A model generated the notes under the pieces. The model was given only the letters and a program-made list of their open reading frames with translations. It ran no database searches and was not told the origin of the DNA. Source: Comamonas aquatica NBRC 14918 (lineage in GTDB: Bacteria > Pseudomonadota > Gammaproteobacteria > Burkholderiales > Burkholderiaceae_C). From it: 64,000 nucleotides of DNA. Positions 1-8,635 of the stretch are shown one piece after another (position 1 is the stretch's first letter; the number at the start of each line of letters is the position of its first letter). The translations under genes and the position numbers were made by a program. The stretch spans positions 1 to 64,000 of the forward strand of contig NZ_BBJR01000046.1 in NCBI RefSeq assembly GCF_000739875.1, read 5' to 3'.

Positions 1-131
1 TACAAATGCTCCTCAAAACATATTTCTTATGTAAAACCGCCTGCAGCATAGTTTCGGCAATAAGCAAGTCGCGTACAGTCTGCGCTTGAACATCGCACCA
101 GCCGAGCCCCCTCAGCCCCATCCATCTGGCC

Positions 132-1184
132 ATGCCCTCTGAAAAGACCACCAACCGCACCTTCTTGCTTCTCTTGATTGCAGTCAGCGCGGGATTCGGC
201 GTGATTCTGTGGCCCTTCATCGGCGCCATCTTCTGGGCCCTGGCGCTGGCCATCCTGTTCCACCCACTGAACAAGCGCCTTTTGCAGCGCATGCCCAGCA
301 AGCCCAACCTGGCCACCCTGGTCACTTTGGCGCTCTGTCTGCTGGGAGTCATCCTGCCGTTGGTGCTGATCGCCACCTCAGTGGTCAGCGAAACCGTGAT
401 CATCTACAACCGCATGTCGACGGGGCAGCTGGACTTCGGCACCTACTTCCAGCAGATCAGTGCCGCCATGCCCGCGTGGATGAAAGATTTGCTGCAACGC
501 ATCAACTTGGCGTCAACCCAGGAAATCCAGAGCAAGCTCTCCAGCGTGGCCGCCGAAGCCGGCAAACTGATCGCGGGCAAGGCCGTGGAACTGGGCCAGA
601 ACACGCTGGGCTTTGTGGTGAGCTTCGGCATCATGCTGTACCTACTGTTCTTTCTGCTGCGCGACGGCACCCGCCTCGCACAGCGCGTGCGCAACGCCAT
701 TCCAATGGAACGCGAGCACAAGCAAGCCCTGGCCGACAAGTTCGCCACCGTCATCCGCGCCACCGTCAAGGGCAACCTGGTGGTTGCCTGCGCCCAGGGG
801 GCACTGGGTGGCCTGATCTTCTGGATTCTGGACATCCAGGGCGCTGTGCTCTGGGGGGTACTGATGGCCTTCCTGTCGCTGCTGCCCGCCGTGGGCGCCA
901 GCCTGATCTGGGGGCCGGTCTCCATCTACTTCATGGCCACCGGCAGCGTCACCCAGGGCCTGGTGCTGGCCACCTATGGCGTGGTGGTGATCGGGCTGGT
1001 GGACAACATCCTGCGCCCCATACTCGTTGGCAAGGACACCAAGCTGCCTGACTACATTGTGCTCATCACCACCTTGGGGGGCATGTCGATTTTCGGGCTC
1101 ACCGGCTTCGTGATCGGCCCAGCCATCGCCGCCCTGTTCATCGCCTGCTGGGAAATCTTCAGCCCGCAACAACCGGACGAGTAA
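132..1184 (+). CDS. AI-2E family transporter (YdiK/PerM-type permease)
   Basis: Inner-membrane protein of 350 aa, the usual size for the AI-2E/PerM family (PF01594). An N-terminal pair of hydrophobic helices (about residues 10-60) and a group of helices from about residue 195 to the C-terminus flank a polar central region, as in this family. The conserved stretch DNILRPILVG lies near residue 290. Members have been linked to export of autoinducer-2 or to Na+/H+ exchange, but the substrate cannot be read from sequence. It stands alone, ending in a clear terminator. The ATG at 132 gives a normal N-terminus. Family assignment is firm; substrate is not. Confidence 0.9.
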   Translation: MPSEKTTNRTFLLLLIAVSAGFGVILWPFIGAIFWALALAILFHPLNKRLLQRMPSKPNLATLVTLALCLLGVILPLVLIATSVVSETVIIYNRMSTGQLDFGTYFQQISAAMPAWMKDLLQRINLASTQEIQSKLSSVAAEAGKLIAGKAVELGQNTLGFVVSFGIMLYLLFFLLRDGTRLAQRVRNAIPMEREHKQALADKFATVIRATVKGNLVVACAQGALGGLIFWILDIQGAVLWGVLMAFLSLLPAVGASLIWGPVSIYFMATGSVTQGLVLATYGVVVIGLVDNILRPILVGKDTKLPDYIVLITTLGGMSIFGLTGFVIGPAIAALFIACWEIFSPQQPDE

Positions 1185-1194
1185 GTCCCTCATC

Positions 1195-1223
1195 AAAAAG
1201 CCGCCCTCATTGGCGGCTTTTTT
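1195..1223. terminator. Bidirectional intrinsic terminator
   Basis: Inverted repeat GCCGCC/GGCGGC with an A-run on the left and a T-run on the right. It lies between the convergent permease gene and the small minus-strand ORF ending at 1239 and can serve both. Confidence 0.85.
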
Positions 1224-1238
1224 GCGGAAATCTCACGC

Positions 1239-1451
1239 TCACCACTCCCCGATGCTGCGCACCAGATGGTCCAGGTCACATGGCGTGGGGGCAGCCTGGG
1301 CTTGCACTGCCCGCGGTGCATCGCCACCGATCTGCGCCACATTGGAGGCTTGCCCCTGCTGCAAGGGCGCAGACAGTGGCGGGTGCTGCGTATGGTGGCG
1401 GCCAAAGGTGTGACCGGACAACAGGCTGTGGGTGGCAGGTGGTGTGGACAT
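1239..1451 (-). CDS. Small hypothetical protein, 70 aa
   Basis: I do not recognise a family. The frame begins at ATG 1451, preceded at good distance by AAGGAG (1461-1466), which decides this start over the longer upstream frame. The protein is rich in Gln, Ala, His and Pro and starts MSTPPATHSLL; no membrane segment or signal peptide is evident. It ends just before a bidirectional terminator. The ribosome-binding site and terminator make a real small gene more likely than chance, but without homologues the call stays tentative. Confidence 0.5.
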   Translation of the reverse strand: MSTPPATHSLLSGHTFGRHHTQHPPLSAPLQQGQASNVAQIGGDAPRAVQAQAAPTPCDLDHLVRSIGEW

Positions 1452-1597
1452 GGCGGCACGCTCCTTGAGCTCGACTGTAAGAAGCCTGAACAACCGCCGC
1501 CGTAGGACAAGGTTCACAAGGACTGTCACTGGGGCCTAGGCATAACCCTCACCCAGTCACCAGCGCGGCCCTCGGATTCATTTAAGCTTGCCGCCCT

Positions 1598-2194
1598 ATG
1601 CCGCAAACGATTGCCCGCCCAGCCCACAGCGAACTGCTCATCAAAAAAAGCCGCTTCATCGGTTGCGTGCAACCCATTCACGATCGCGCCAGCGCCCAGG
1701 CGGTGGTCGATGCCCTGCGCCAGACCCACCCTGGCGCCGCCCACGTTTGCTGGGCCTTGCTGGCGGGCGGCCAGTCGGCTGCGGTCGATGATGGCGAGCC
1801 CAGTGGCACGGCGGGCCGCCCAATGCTGGAAGTCCTGCGCCACCACGACCTGGAAGGCGTGCTGGCCACCGTGGTGCGCTATTTTGGCGGCGTCAAGCTG
1901 GGCGCCGGAGGCTTGGTGCGCGCCTACACCGACAGCGTGGCCCAGGCCTTGCTGCAGGCCGAAAAGATCACATTGCAGCGCATGGTGACGCTGCAGTGCA
2001 GCCTGCCCTATGCCCTAGAAGGCTGGCTGCGCCGCGAACTGGAGCAGGCCGGCGCCCAGTTGCAGAACATCCGCCACCACAGCCGCGTGGACATGCAGTG
2101 GAGCATGCCCCAGCCGCACAGCGCAGCCCTGGTCCAGCACCTCAACGACGGCGGCCAGGGACGGATTGCTTGGCTGCCCTACTGGCCCGATTGA
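1598..2194 (+). CDS. IMPACT/YigZ family protein
   Basis: Protein of 198 aa with the UPF0029 (Impact N-terminal) domain at about residues 10-115, recognisable from KKSRFIG, DDGEPSGTAGRPML and the core VRYFGGVKLGAGGLVRAY, followed by the C-terminal DUF1949-like alpha/beta region. Bacterial YigZ proteins are cytosolic; eukaryotic IMPACT binds the GCN1 regulator, and the bacterial role is not settled. Length matches E. coli YigZ (about 205 aa). It is a single gene with no operon partner visible. Confidence 0.9.
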   Translation: MPQTIARPAHSELLIKKSRFIGCVQPIHDRASAQAVVDALRQTHPGAAHVCWALLAGGQSAAVDDGEPSGTAGRPMLEVLRHHDLEGVLATVVRYFGGVKLGAGGLVRAYTDSVAQALLQAEKITLQRMVTLQCSLPYALEGWLRRELEQAGAQLQNIRHHSRVDMQWSMPQPHSAALVQHLNDGGQGRIAWLPYWPD

Positions 2195-2323
2195 TTCCAA
2201 GGCCCAGCCCCGCCAGCCTGCGCGTATCGGCCAAACAAAGCGGGCAATCGGTTTTTTATTGATCGACCGCAAGATGAGCTCCACTTTTAGAGTTCAGGTA
2301 TTCCTACCGGACCCTGCCTGACC

Positions 2324-2557
2324 ATGGATTTACGCTACGCCACCGCCCTTCGCAACGCCACCAACGCTTGGGCGCAGAACCGCGTCACCGACAGCCTGAC
2401 GCTGCAGGAGCTGCGCCGTTCCCCCAACCAGCAGCAGCAACCGCAACGCGACCATCCCGCCACGCCGGGCAGCGCTGCAGCCACACCGATGGCGCACGCC
2501 CAACCCGAGCTGGCGCGCTACGGCAACCTGGGCACACGCCTCAACGTATTTGCCTGA
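2324..2557 (+). CDS. Small hypothetical protein, 77 aa
   Basis: Unrecognised. It starts at ATG 2324 (MDLRYATALRNATNAW) and has a Gln/Pro-rich middle and ends GTRLNVFA. Hydrophilic, with no signal peptide or transmembrane helix. No strong Shine-Dalgarno sequence is seen. It sits in the same orientation between yigZ and the XRE regulator. Composition of the N-terminal 35 residues looks protein-like; the rest is low-complexity. It could be spurious. Confidence 0.4.
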   Translation: MDLRYATALRNATNAWAQNRVTDSLTLQELRRSPNQQQQPQRDHPATPGSAAATPMAHAQPELARYGNLGTRLNVFA

Positions 2558-2598
2558 GGCCGCCGACCGCGGCCTCCAAACCGGATTACAGTCGTGGC

Positions 2599-2898
2599 AT
2601 GAGCACCACCCCAGCCACCGGCGAAGACCACCACAAACCCGCTTACCCCCTGGTCACCGCCTTGACCGCTATCCGCAAGGCCCGTCATATGACCCAGGCC
2701 GAACTGGCCCAGCATGCCGGGCTGTCGCGCATGACGGTGCAACGGCTGGAAAGCAACGGACTGGATCCACGGCTGTCCACCCTGCAGGAAATGGCTCGCG
2801 TGCTGGAGCAGGAGCTGGTGACCATCCCCCGGCACCTGCATGGCAGCTTCCACGAATGGTTGGCCGCGCAAACCGCGCACGGCAAGACCCACCCTTAA
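2599..2898 (+). CDS. XRE-family helix-turn-helix regulator
   Basis: Protein of 99 aa with one HTH_XRE domain (about residues 20-75): LTAIRKARHMTQAELAQHAG then LSRMTVQRLESN, the second piece holding the recognition helix. A short tail follows that contains no other recognisable domain, so it is probably a small dimeric DNA-binding repressor or an antitoxin-like regulator; no toxin gene is next to it. The ATG at 2599 is chosen because it directly precedes the conserved region. Its stop overlaps the stop of the convergent sirtuin gene by four bases (2895-2898). Confidence 0.8.
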   Translation: MSTTPATGEDHHKPAYPLVTALTAIRKARHMTQAELAQHAGLSRMTVQRLESNGLDPRLSTLQEMARVLEQELVTIPRHLHGSFHEWLAAQTAHGKTHP

Positions 2899-3671
2899 AC
2901 ACCCCCCTCATCCAGCCGCAGCAGTTGCGGCAATGCCTGGGCCGCCGTGGCGCGCACACAGGCATCGGCCAGCCTGTCCAGCTCGGTCGCATCGGGGTTG
3001 ACCACCACCACACGTGCACCCTGCTGGTGGGCTTGAAAGACCAGCCCCGCTGCCGGGTAGACCACGCCCGAGGTGCCCACCACCAGCATCAGGTCGCAGG
3101 TTTGCACCGCGGCTTCCGCCTGCGCCAGGGCCGCCGCTGGCAGGTGCTCGCCAAACCAGACCACGCCGGGGCGCACCGGGTTGCCGCAGGTGGGACAGGA
3201 TGGTGGCTCGCCCCCACGCTGCACGGCAGCCTCCAGATCGCACTGCGGGCACACCGCGTCCAGCCATTGATTGGCCAGCAAATCCCCGTGCAGGGCAATC
3301 ACCTCCGGACTGCCTGCCCGCTGGTGCAGACCGTCCACGTTCTGCGTCACCAGTTTCAGCTTGCCCGGGTGGTGGCAAGCAAACTGCGCCAGCGCCCGGT
3401 GCGCGGCATTCGGCTGCACCGCAGACACCAAGTTCCGCCGGTGGGCATACCACTGCCAAACCCGCTGCGGGTGGGCCCGAAAACCTGGCTCCGACGCCAT
3501 CTCCTGCGGATCGAACTGCGCCCAGATGCCGGTTTGCACGTCGCGGAACGTGGGCACCCCCGACTCGGCACTGACGCCCGCGCCGGTCAGCACCGTCACT
3601 TGCCGGGCCTGCTGCAGCCAGGCGCGCACCTGCCGCAGAATTTCAGTGTTTTCTGGCTCTGGCGCAGGCAT
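2895..3671 (-). CDS. Sir2-family NAD-dependent protein deacylase (class III-like)
   Basis: Cytosolic sirtuin of 258 aa. The NAD-binding start GAGVSAESGVPTFR (about residues 31-44), TQNVDGLHQRAG (about 108-119) with the catalytic His in ALHGDL, and two CxxC pairs (CPQC and CPTC) that hold the structural zinc are all visible. The segment VWQWYAHRR has the Tyr and Arg that mark class III sirtuins such as CobB/SIRT5, which remove succinyl and malonyl groups as well as acetyl. It lies immediately downstream of rlmB on the same strand, separated by a half copy of the dispersed repeat, and converges on the XRE gene. Confidence 0.92.
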   Translation of the reverse strand: MPAPEPENTEILRQVRAWLQQARQVTVLTGAGVSAESGVPTFRDVQTGIWAQFDPQEMASEPGFRAHPQRVWQWYAHRRNLVSAVQPNAAHRALAQFACHHPGKLKLVTQNVDGLHQRAGSPEVIALHGDLLANQWLDAVCPQCDLEAAVQRGGEPPSCPTCGNPVRPGVVWFGEHLPAAALAQAEAAVQTCDLMLVVGTSGVVYPAAGLVFQAHQQGARVVVVNPDATELDRLADACVRATAAQALPQLLRLDEGGV

Positions 3672-3700
3672 GACAAGCGCTGACAGCTATCTTTTTGTGC
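3672..3700. repeat. Half copy of the dispersed AGCGCT-type repeat
   Basis: CAAGCGCTGACAGCTATC followed by TTTTTG fills the whole gap between the rlmB stop and the sirtuin start. It matches one arm of the repeat described at 25477, 61281 and elsewhere; the other arm is missing. Confidence 0.6.
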
Positions 3701-4450
3701 TTATGCCTGGCGCTGGCGCACGGCCTCGTACAGGCACACGCCGCTGGCCACGGACACGTTCAGGCTTTCCACGGCACCTTGCATGGGAATGCTGATCAGC
3801 TCGTCGCAGGTCTTGCGGGTCAGCTGGCGCATGCCGTCGCCCTCGGCGCCCAGCACCAGGGCCACGGGACCCTTGAGGTCCACCTGGTACAGGTGCTTGT
3901 CAGCATCACCGCTGGTGCCGATGATCCAGATGTTGCGCTCCTTGAGTTCCTTGAGCGTGCGCGCCAGGTTGGTCACCATGAAGTACGGCACGGTCTCAGC
4001 CGCGCCGCTGGCCACCTTGGCCACCGTGGCGTTGATGCCCGAGGCATGGTCCTTGGGCGCGATCACGGCGTGCACGCCCGCGCCGTCGGCCACGCGCAGG
4101 CAGGCGCCCAGGTTGTGCGGATCGGTCACGCCATCCAGCACCAGCAGCAAGGGGTTGTGCACCCCGCTTTCCTCCAAGTCGTCCAGCAGCTCTTCGAGCG
4201 TGCGGGTGTCCTTGACCTCGTCCACGCGCGCGGCCACGCCCTGGTGGCCGTGGCTGCCGGCCAGCTTGGCGATGCGCATGGCATCGGCTTCGATCAGGCG
4301 CGCACCGGCTTCCTTGGCTTTTTCCAAGAACTGGCGCATGCGCGCATCGCGGCGCGTGCCTTCGTAATAAATCTCAATGATGGATTGGGGCGCGGTCTTC
4401 AGACGCACGCCGACGGCATGAAAGCCGAAAAGCACTTTGGGAGACGACAT
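3701..4450 (-). CDS. rlmB: 23S rRNA (guanosine(2251)-2'-O)-methyltransferase RlmB
   Basis: SPOUT-class RNA 2'-O-ribose methyltransferase of 249 aa, which modifies G2251 in the 23S rRNA P-loop using S-adenosylmethionine. An N-terminal substrate-binding domain (about 1-75, opening [13 protein letters not shown]) precedes the SpoU knot domain with [26 protein letters not shown] and [10 protein letters not shown], the three knot motifs. Start 4450 (MSSPKVLFG) is taken because it aligns with the family; a longer frame to 4561 adds an unlikely N-terminus. It is followed on the same strand by the sirtuin gene. Confidence 0.95.
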   Translation of the reverse strand: MSSPKVLFGFHAVGVRLKTAPQSIIEIYYEGTRRDARMRQFLEKAKEAGARLIEADAMRIAKLAGSHGHQGVAARVDEVKDTRTLEELLDDLEESGVHNPLLLVLDGVTDPHNLGACLRVADGAGVHAVIAPKDHASGINATVAKVASGAAETVPYFMVTNLARTLKELKERNIWIIGTSGDADKHLYQVDLKGPVALVLGAEGDGMRQLTRKTCDELISIPMQGAVESLNVSVASGVCLYEAVRQRQA

Positions 4451-4643
4451 AGGGCAGCGATTATCCTGCTTCGCAGCCCCGCGCCAAGGGCCATGCGCAG
4501 ATACCTGTAGGCCGGGCTTCGATTCGCCTCCGCGCCAGTGCATGGCACTTGATAGCGCCAAGTTATGAACTCATGCACCAGACAAGGAATCACGAACTCC
4601 CTACACTTGCGCACTTTCCCGACTTCGGTGCACGCTTTTCATC

Positions 4644-5858
4644 ATGTTCCACCCCCTGCTGCGCTGGTCCAAGCAGACCAGCATCGTCACGCAAATCGTC
4701 ATCGGCCTGGTGCTGGGGATTGCGTTGGCCCTGATCTGGCCGGACGCCGCCCTGCGCGTCGAGCTCTTGGGCACCCTGTTCATTTCGGCCCTCAAGGCCG
4801 TGGCGCCCATCCTGGTGTTCGTGCTGGTGATTGCCGCCATCAGCAACCAAAGCCCCGGCCAGACCGGGCACCTGCGCCCCATCCTGGGCCTGTACCTGGT
4901 CGGCACCCTGACCGCCGCCATCGTCGGCGTGACGGCCAGCATGCTGTTTCCATCCACGCTGGTGCTGCAGGATGCGGCCTCGGGCATGGCCGCCCCGGGC
5001 GGCATTGGTGAAGTGTTGGTCCAGTTGCTCAAGAGTGCCGTGGCCAACCCGGTCAACGCCCTGCTGAATGCCAACTACATCGGCATCCTGGTGTGGGCCA
5101 TCGCCATCGGCATCGCCCTGCGCAAGGGCGCGGACAGCACCCGCCAGGCCATGGCCGACCTGTCCAGCGGCATCACCCTGATCATCCAGGCCGTGATCCG
5201 CCTGGCGCCGCTGGGCATTTTCGGGCTGGTGGCTTCCACCGTGGCCGCCACCGGCACCCAGGTGCTGGCTGGGTATGTGCACCTGCTGGCGGTGCTGCTG
5301 GGCTCCATGCTGTTTGTGGCGCTGATCGTCAATCCCCTGATCGTGTGGTGGCAGATCCGCCGCAACCCCTACCCGCTGGTGTGGATGTGCCTGCGCGAAA
5401 GCGGTGTCACGGCCTTCTTCACCCGCAGCTCTGCCGCCAACATCCCCGTGAACCTGGCCATCGCCAAGCGCCTGAACCTGGATGAGAACACCTACAGCGT
5501 GGCCATTCCCCTGGGTGCCACCATCAACATGGCCGGTGCGGCCATCACCATCAGCGTGCTGTCGCTGGCGGCGGCCCACACCGTCGGCATCGCTGTGGAC
5601 ATGCCCACAGCCATCCTGCTGTGCGTGGTGGCATCGGTCTGCGCCTGCGGCGCCTCGGGCGTGGCCGGTGGCTCTTTGCTGCTGATCCCCCTGGCCTGCT
5701 CGCTGTTCGGTATCTCCAACGATGTGGCCATGCAAGTCGTGGCCATCGGCTTCATCATTGGCGTGCTGCAGGATTCCGCCGAAACGGCGTTGAACTCGTC
5801 GACCGACGTGCTGTTCACCGCTGCGGCCTGCATGGCCCAGGAGCAGCGCCAGGGCTGA
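4644..5858 (+). CDS. sstT: Serine/threonine:Na+ symporter SstT
   Basis: Inner-membrane dicarboxylate/amino-acid:cation symporter family protein (PF00375), 404 aa, like E. coli SstT (414 aa). It takes up serine and threonine with sodium. Eight hydrophobic segments and the two hairpin motifs are visible: [13 protein letters not shown] (serine-rich HP1), [13 protein letters not shown] (the cation-binding NMxG-type helix), [14 protein letters not shown], and [14 protein letters not shown] near the end. It is a single-gene unit with its own terminator. The ATG at 4644 gives the standard N-terminus. Confidence 0.93.
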   Translation: MFHPLLRWSKQTSIVTQIVIGLVLGIALALIWPDAALRVELLGTLFISALKAVAPILVFVLVIAAISNQSPGQTGHLRPILGLYLVGTLTAAIVGVTASMLFPSTLVLQDAASGMAAPGGIGEVLVQLLKSAVANPVNALLNANYIGILVWAIAIGIALRKGADSTRQAMADLSSGITLIIQAVIRLAPLGIFGLVASTVAATGTQVLAGYVHLLAVLLGSMLFVALIVNPLIVWWQIRRNPYPLVWMCLRESGVTAFFTRSSAANIPVNLAIAKRLNLDENTYSVAIPLGATINMAGAAITISVLSLAAAHTVGIAVDMPTAILLCVVASVCACGASGVAGGSLLLIPLACSLFGISNDVAMQVVAIGFIIGVLQDSAETALNSSTDVLFTAAACMAQEQRQG

Positions 5859-5881
5859 CGCCTGCCGCACTCCCGTCGACC

Positions 5882-5906
5882 AAGGCCCCTGCACAGGGGC
5901 CTTTTT
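5882..5906 (+). terminator. Intrinsic terminator of sstT
   Basis: AAGGCCCCTG and CAGGGGCCTT form a GC-rich stem followed by five Ts, 24 bases after the sstT stop. Confidence 0.85.
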
Positions 5907-5932
5907 CATGGGCATCCCATGCCTGCGCGCAC

Positions 5933-5955
5933 AAAAAAGCAGCCCGAAGGCTGCT
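5933..5955 (-). terminator. Intrinsic terminator of the DUF3297 gene
   Basis: AGCAGCC-CGAA-GGCTGCT stem; on the minus strand it is followed by a run of six Ts, 25 bases beyond the DUF3297 stop. Confidence 0.8.
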
Positions 5956-5979
5956 GCTGGGGGCTGGACCAGTCCGGGC

Positions 5980-6228
5980 TCAGCGGTAGTAGGCTTCCAC
6001 CGTGCCCTTGAGCTTGATCAGCAGCGGACGGCCCTTGCGGTCCAGGGTCTTGCCGGCCGGCACCTTCACCCAGCCTTCGCTCACACAGTATTCCTCCACA
6101 TCGTTGCGGTCCTTGCCGTTGAAGCGGATGCCGATGTCGTGTTCGAACACGGCCGCCACGAAGAACTTGCTGCTGGGGTCAATCGACAGGTGATCGGGCA
6201 ATTCTGGGCGGGCGATAGCGTCAGTCAT
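5980..6228 (-). CDS. DUF3297 family protein
   Basis: Conserved small protein of 82 aa. The family signature is clear: ELPDHLSIDPSSKFF, GIRFNGKDRNDVEEYCVSEG and GKTLDRKGRPLLIKLKG near the C-terminus. It has no signal peptide or transmembrane helix, so it is probably cytosolic. The function of the family is unknown. Start 6228 (MTDAIARPEL) is preferred over the in-frame start at 6267 because family members begin here. It has its own terminator downstream. Confidence 0.88.
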   Translation of the reverse strand: MTDAIARPELPDHLSIDPSSKFFVAAVFEHDIGIRFNGKDRNDVEEYCVSEGWVKVPAGKTLDRKGRPLLIKLKGTVEAYYR

Positions 6229-6307
6229 AAAAATTTCCAGGTCTGCGGGCACAGGGCCCCAATTCACGAATGCGGCGATTGTCGTGCATTTGGCAATGCC
6301 CTGGCAC

Positions 6308-6991
6308 TCACACCAGGCGCCCGGCCTCGATGGTCAGGGTGCGCTCGCACTGCGCGGCAATCTCGCGGTCGTGGGTGACCAGCACCAGGGTCGTGCCCAG
6401 CTCGCGGTTCAGCGACAGCATCAGCGCCATCACCGCTGCCCCGGTGGCGAAGTCCAGGCTGCCCGTGGGCTCGTCCGCCAGCAGCACGGCCGGCTGCACC
6501 ACAAAGGCACGCGCCAGGGCCACGCGCTGCTGCTCTCCACCGGACAGCAGCTTGGGGTAGTGCCCCAGGCGCTGGCCCAGCCCCACGCGCTGCAACATCT
6601 CGCTGGCCTGCTGGCGCGCGCTGCGCACGCCGGCCAGCTCCAGCGGCAGCATCACGTTTTCCAGTGCCGTCAGGTTCGGCAGCAGCTGGAAGCTCTGGAA
6701 CACAAAACCCATCTTCTGTCCACGCAAGGCCGCGCGCGCATCCTCGTCCAGTGCAAAAATGTCCTGCCCCTGCAGGCGCACCGTGCCCTGCGTGGGGGTG
6801 TCCAGCCCGGCCAGCATCGACAGCAAGGTGCTCTTGCCCGAGCCCGATGCCCCCACGATGGCTGCGGTCTGTCGGGGCTGCAGGCTGAAATGGATATCCC
6901 GCAAAATCTCCAGCGCACCGGTGGAGTCGCTCACGGTTTTATGCAGGTGCTCGACTTCGATCACCGGGGCAGACATCAATTCAGCAGACAT
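6308..6991 (-). CDS. ABC transporter ATP-binding protein, LolD/YbbA type
   Basis: ATPase subunit of about 227 aa. Walker A GASGSGKS (about residue 45), Q-loop in FVFQSFQLLPNLTALENVM, signature LSGGEQQRVALARA, Walker B VLLADEPTGSLD and the switch His in LVTHDRE are intact. The sequence is of the MacB/LolD class that drives lipoprotein or outer-membrane-directed transport. In E. coli the equivalent ybbA lies divergent from tesA and is followed by the permease ybbP; here tesA is divergent but no permease follows, so the partner must be elsewhere. Start could be 6991 or 6976 (MSAPVIEVEHL). Confidence 0.88.
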   Translation of the reverse strand: MSAELMSAPVIEVEHLHKTVSDSTGALEILRDIHFSLQPRQTAAIVGASGSGKSTLLSMLAGLDTPTQGTVRLQGQDIFALDEDARAALRGQKMGFVFQSFQLLPNLTALENVMLPLELAGVRSARQQASEMLQRVGLGQRLGHYPKLLSGGEQQRVALARAFVVQPAVLLADEPTGSLDFATGAAVMALMLSLNRELGTTLVLVTHDREIAAQCERTLTIEAGRLV

Positions 6992-7010
6992 GAAAGGCCT
7001 TATCGCTAGC

Positions 7011-7670
7011 ATGCAAGACGCACAAACAAAGAAACACCGCCGCCACTTTATCGCGTCCTCGCTGGCCCTGGGCCTGTCCACCCTGGCCAGTGGCGTGCAG
7101 GCGCAGGCGCGCCCTGCCAAGCATGTGCTGGTGGTCGGGGATTCGCTGAGCGCCGAATACGGCCTGGCGCGCGGCACGGGCTGGGTGGCCCTGCTGGCGC
7201 AGCGCCTGGCGCAGCACCAGCAGCCGGTGCAGGTCACCAATGCCAGCGTCAGCGGCGACACCACCTCGGGCGGGCGCGCGCGGCTGCCAGGCCTGCTGAG
7301 CCAGCACCAGCCCAGCGTGGTCATCATCGAGCTGGGGGGCAACGATGCGCTGCGCGGCCTGCCGCTGTCCGGCACGCGCGACAACCTGCGCTGGATGACC
7401 CAGGCGGCGCAGGAGGCCGGCGCCAAGGTGCTGCTGCTGGGCATGCAGATGCCGCCCAACTACGGCCGGCAATACGCCCAGGATTTTGAACAGCTGTTTG
7501 CCAGCGTGGCGCAGGAGCGCAAGGCCGCGCTGCTGCCCTTCTTCCTGCAGGGCGTGGCCGATGGCAAGGACCCGCTGGCCCTGTTCCAGGCCGACCGCAT
7601 CCACCCTAACGCCCAGGCCCAGCCGCTCATGCTGGAGAACGTGTGGCCGGTGCTGCGCCCTCTGCTGTGA
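7011..7670 (+). CDS. tesA: Arylesterase / multifunctional acyl-CoA thioesterase I (TesA-like)
   Basis: SGNH/GDSL hydrolase of 219 aa, comparable to E. coli TesA (208 aa), acting on acyl esters and thioesters in the periplasm. The N-terminus KKHRRHFIASSLALGLST is an export signal with a twin-arginine-like RRxFI pattern, cut probably after VQAQA. Block I is VVGDSLSAEYGL (nucleophile Ser), block III GGNDALRGLP, and the catalytic Asp/His pair is in DRIHPNAQ. The ATG at 7011 is used; an upstream ATG at 6990 overlaps the start codon of the divergent ABC gene. Its 3' end overlaps the DUF2189 gene by 44 bases. Confidence 0.9.
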   Translation: MQDAQTKKHRRHFIASSLALGLSTLASGVQAQARPAKHVLVVGDSLSAEYGLARGTGWVALLAQRLAQHQQPVQVTNASVSGDTTSGGRARLPGLLSQHQPSVVIIELGGNDALRGLPLSGTRDNLRWMTQAAQEAGAKVLLLGMQMPPNYGRQYAQDFEQLFASVAQERKAALLPFFLQGVADGKDPLALFQADRIHPNAQAQPLMLENVWPVLRPLL

Positions 7671-8463
7671 CCGGCTGCGATCCCACGCAGGCCCGGTAGG
7701 CGTGCCAGCTGGCGCAGCCCAGCCATGGCCCCACCACCACCAACGGCCACTGCCAGGGCACCAGCAAGGCAGCCGCCACCAGCAGCACGATCAGCCCCCC
7801 CCACAGCACCAGCGCCCCGGTCTGCGTGGTCACCACGCGCAAGCTGGTGATGGCGGCGGTCATGGCATCGGTGCCGCGGTCCAGCATCATCGGCAGCGAG
7901 ACGACGGTGCTGCCGAACACCAGGGCCGCAAACACGCCGCCAACGGCGGCGTAGACCGCGATGAATTCCCAGTTGTCGACACTGAACAAGGCCTGGACCA
8001 CGCCGGTGGTCGACGGCATGCCGGTGTTGAAGAACACGGCAAACACCACCAACGAAGCCCGGCCCCACAGCAGCTCCAGCACGATGAGCACCAGCACCAG
8101 CATGCCCATGCTGGCCAGTTGCTTGTCCCAGCAGGTGATGGACTGACCCAGGTCCGGGGCCAGCCCCTGCTCTAGGCGGCGGCTGGTGTCGTACAGCCCC
8201 ATGGCCAGAAACGGCCCCAGCAGCAGGCAGCCGCTGGCCAGCGACATGGTGTATTCCGGGCTGGCCCGAAACACCCAGGCCAGCGCCAGCGCCATCAGCC
8301 AGAAACAGCTGCCGTAGAACAGGGCCACGCCCCAGGCGCGGCGGATATCACCCCAGCCGGCGGCCAGCCAGCGCAAGGGTTCTTGCCACCCGACGCTGCG
8401 GATGACGATGGGCGCGCCTTCGCTGGCGGCGACCACATGCACGGGGGAATCCGGTGTTGCCAT
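7627..8463 (-). CDS. DUF2189 domain-containing membrane protein
   Basis: Integral membrane protein of 278 aa with about six hydrophobic helices (roughly residues 45-65, 75-95, 120-140, 160-180, 215-240 and 240-260). The DUF2189 hallmarks GWGDIRRAWGVALFYG and GPFLAMGLYDTSRRLEQG are present. The family's role is unknown. It converges on tesA with a 44-base 3' overlap, so tesA terminates inside or beyond this gene. The C-terminal tail (TAEGAAPATRSPA) is low-complexity. Confidence 0.85.
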   Translation of the reverse strand: MATPDSPVHVVAASEGAPIVIRSVGWQEPLRWLAAGWGDIRRAWGVALFYGSCFWLMALALAWVFRASPEYTMSLASGCLLLGPFLAMGLYDTSRRLEQGLAPDLGQSITCWDKQLASMGMLVLVLIVLELLWGRASLVVFAVFFNTGMPSTTGVVQALFSVDNWEFIAVYAAVGGVFAALVFGSTVVSLPMMLDRGTDAMTAAITSLRVVTTQTGALVLWGGLIVLLVAAALLVPWQWPLVVVGPWLGCASWHAYRACVGSQPVTAEGAAPATRSPA

Positions 8464-8531
8464 GGCTGTCCTCCTGTGGGAGACAGGAAAACATAGCCAC
8501 CCGCAGGCGTCAATCTGCGGAAAACACCCGA

Positions 8532-8630
8532 TAAAAAAAAGAGCAGCTGGCTCGCCTCCAACAAAGGTTTCAGAGATATTTCACTCTGAAATCCAATATG
8601 GATGCACGCCAGCAGCTCCTGTTTTTCAGA
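8532..8630. repeat. Imperfect inverted repeats in the metC-DUF2189 gap
   Basis: Outer arms AAAAAAGAGCAGCTGGC and GCCAGCAGCTCCTGTTTTT enclose an inner perfect stem TTTCAGAG/CTCTGAAA (about 8566-8589). The outer arms resemble the dispersed repeat, with an insertion between them. The right arm adjoins the metC stop. No gene lies in this 170-base gap. Confidence 0.4.
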
Positions 8631-8635
8631 CGACC

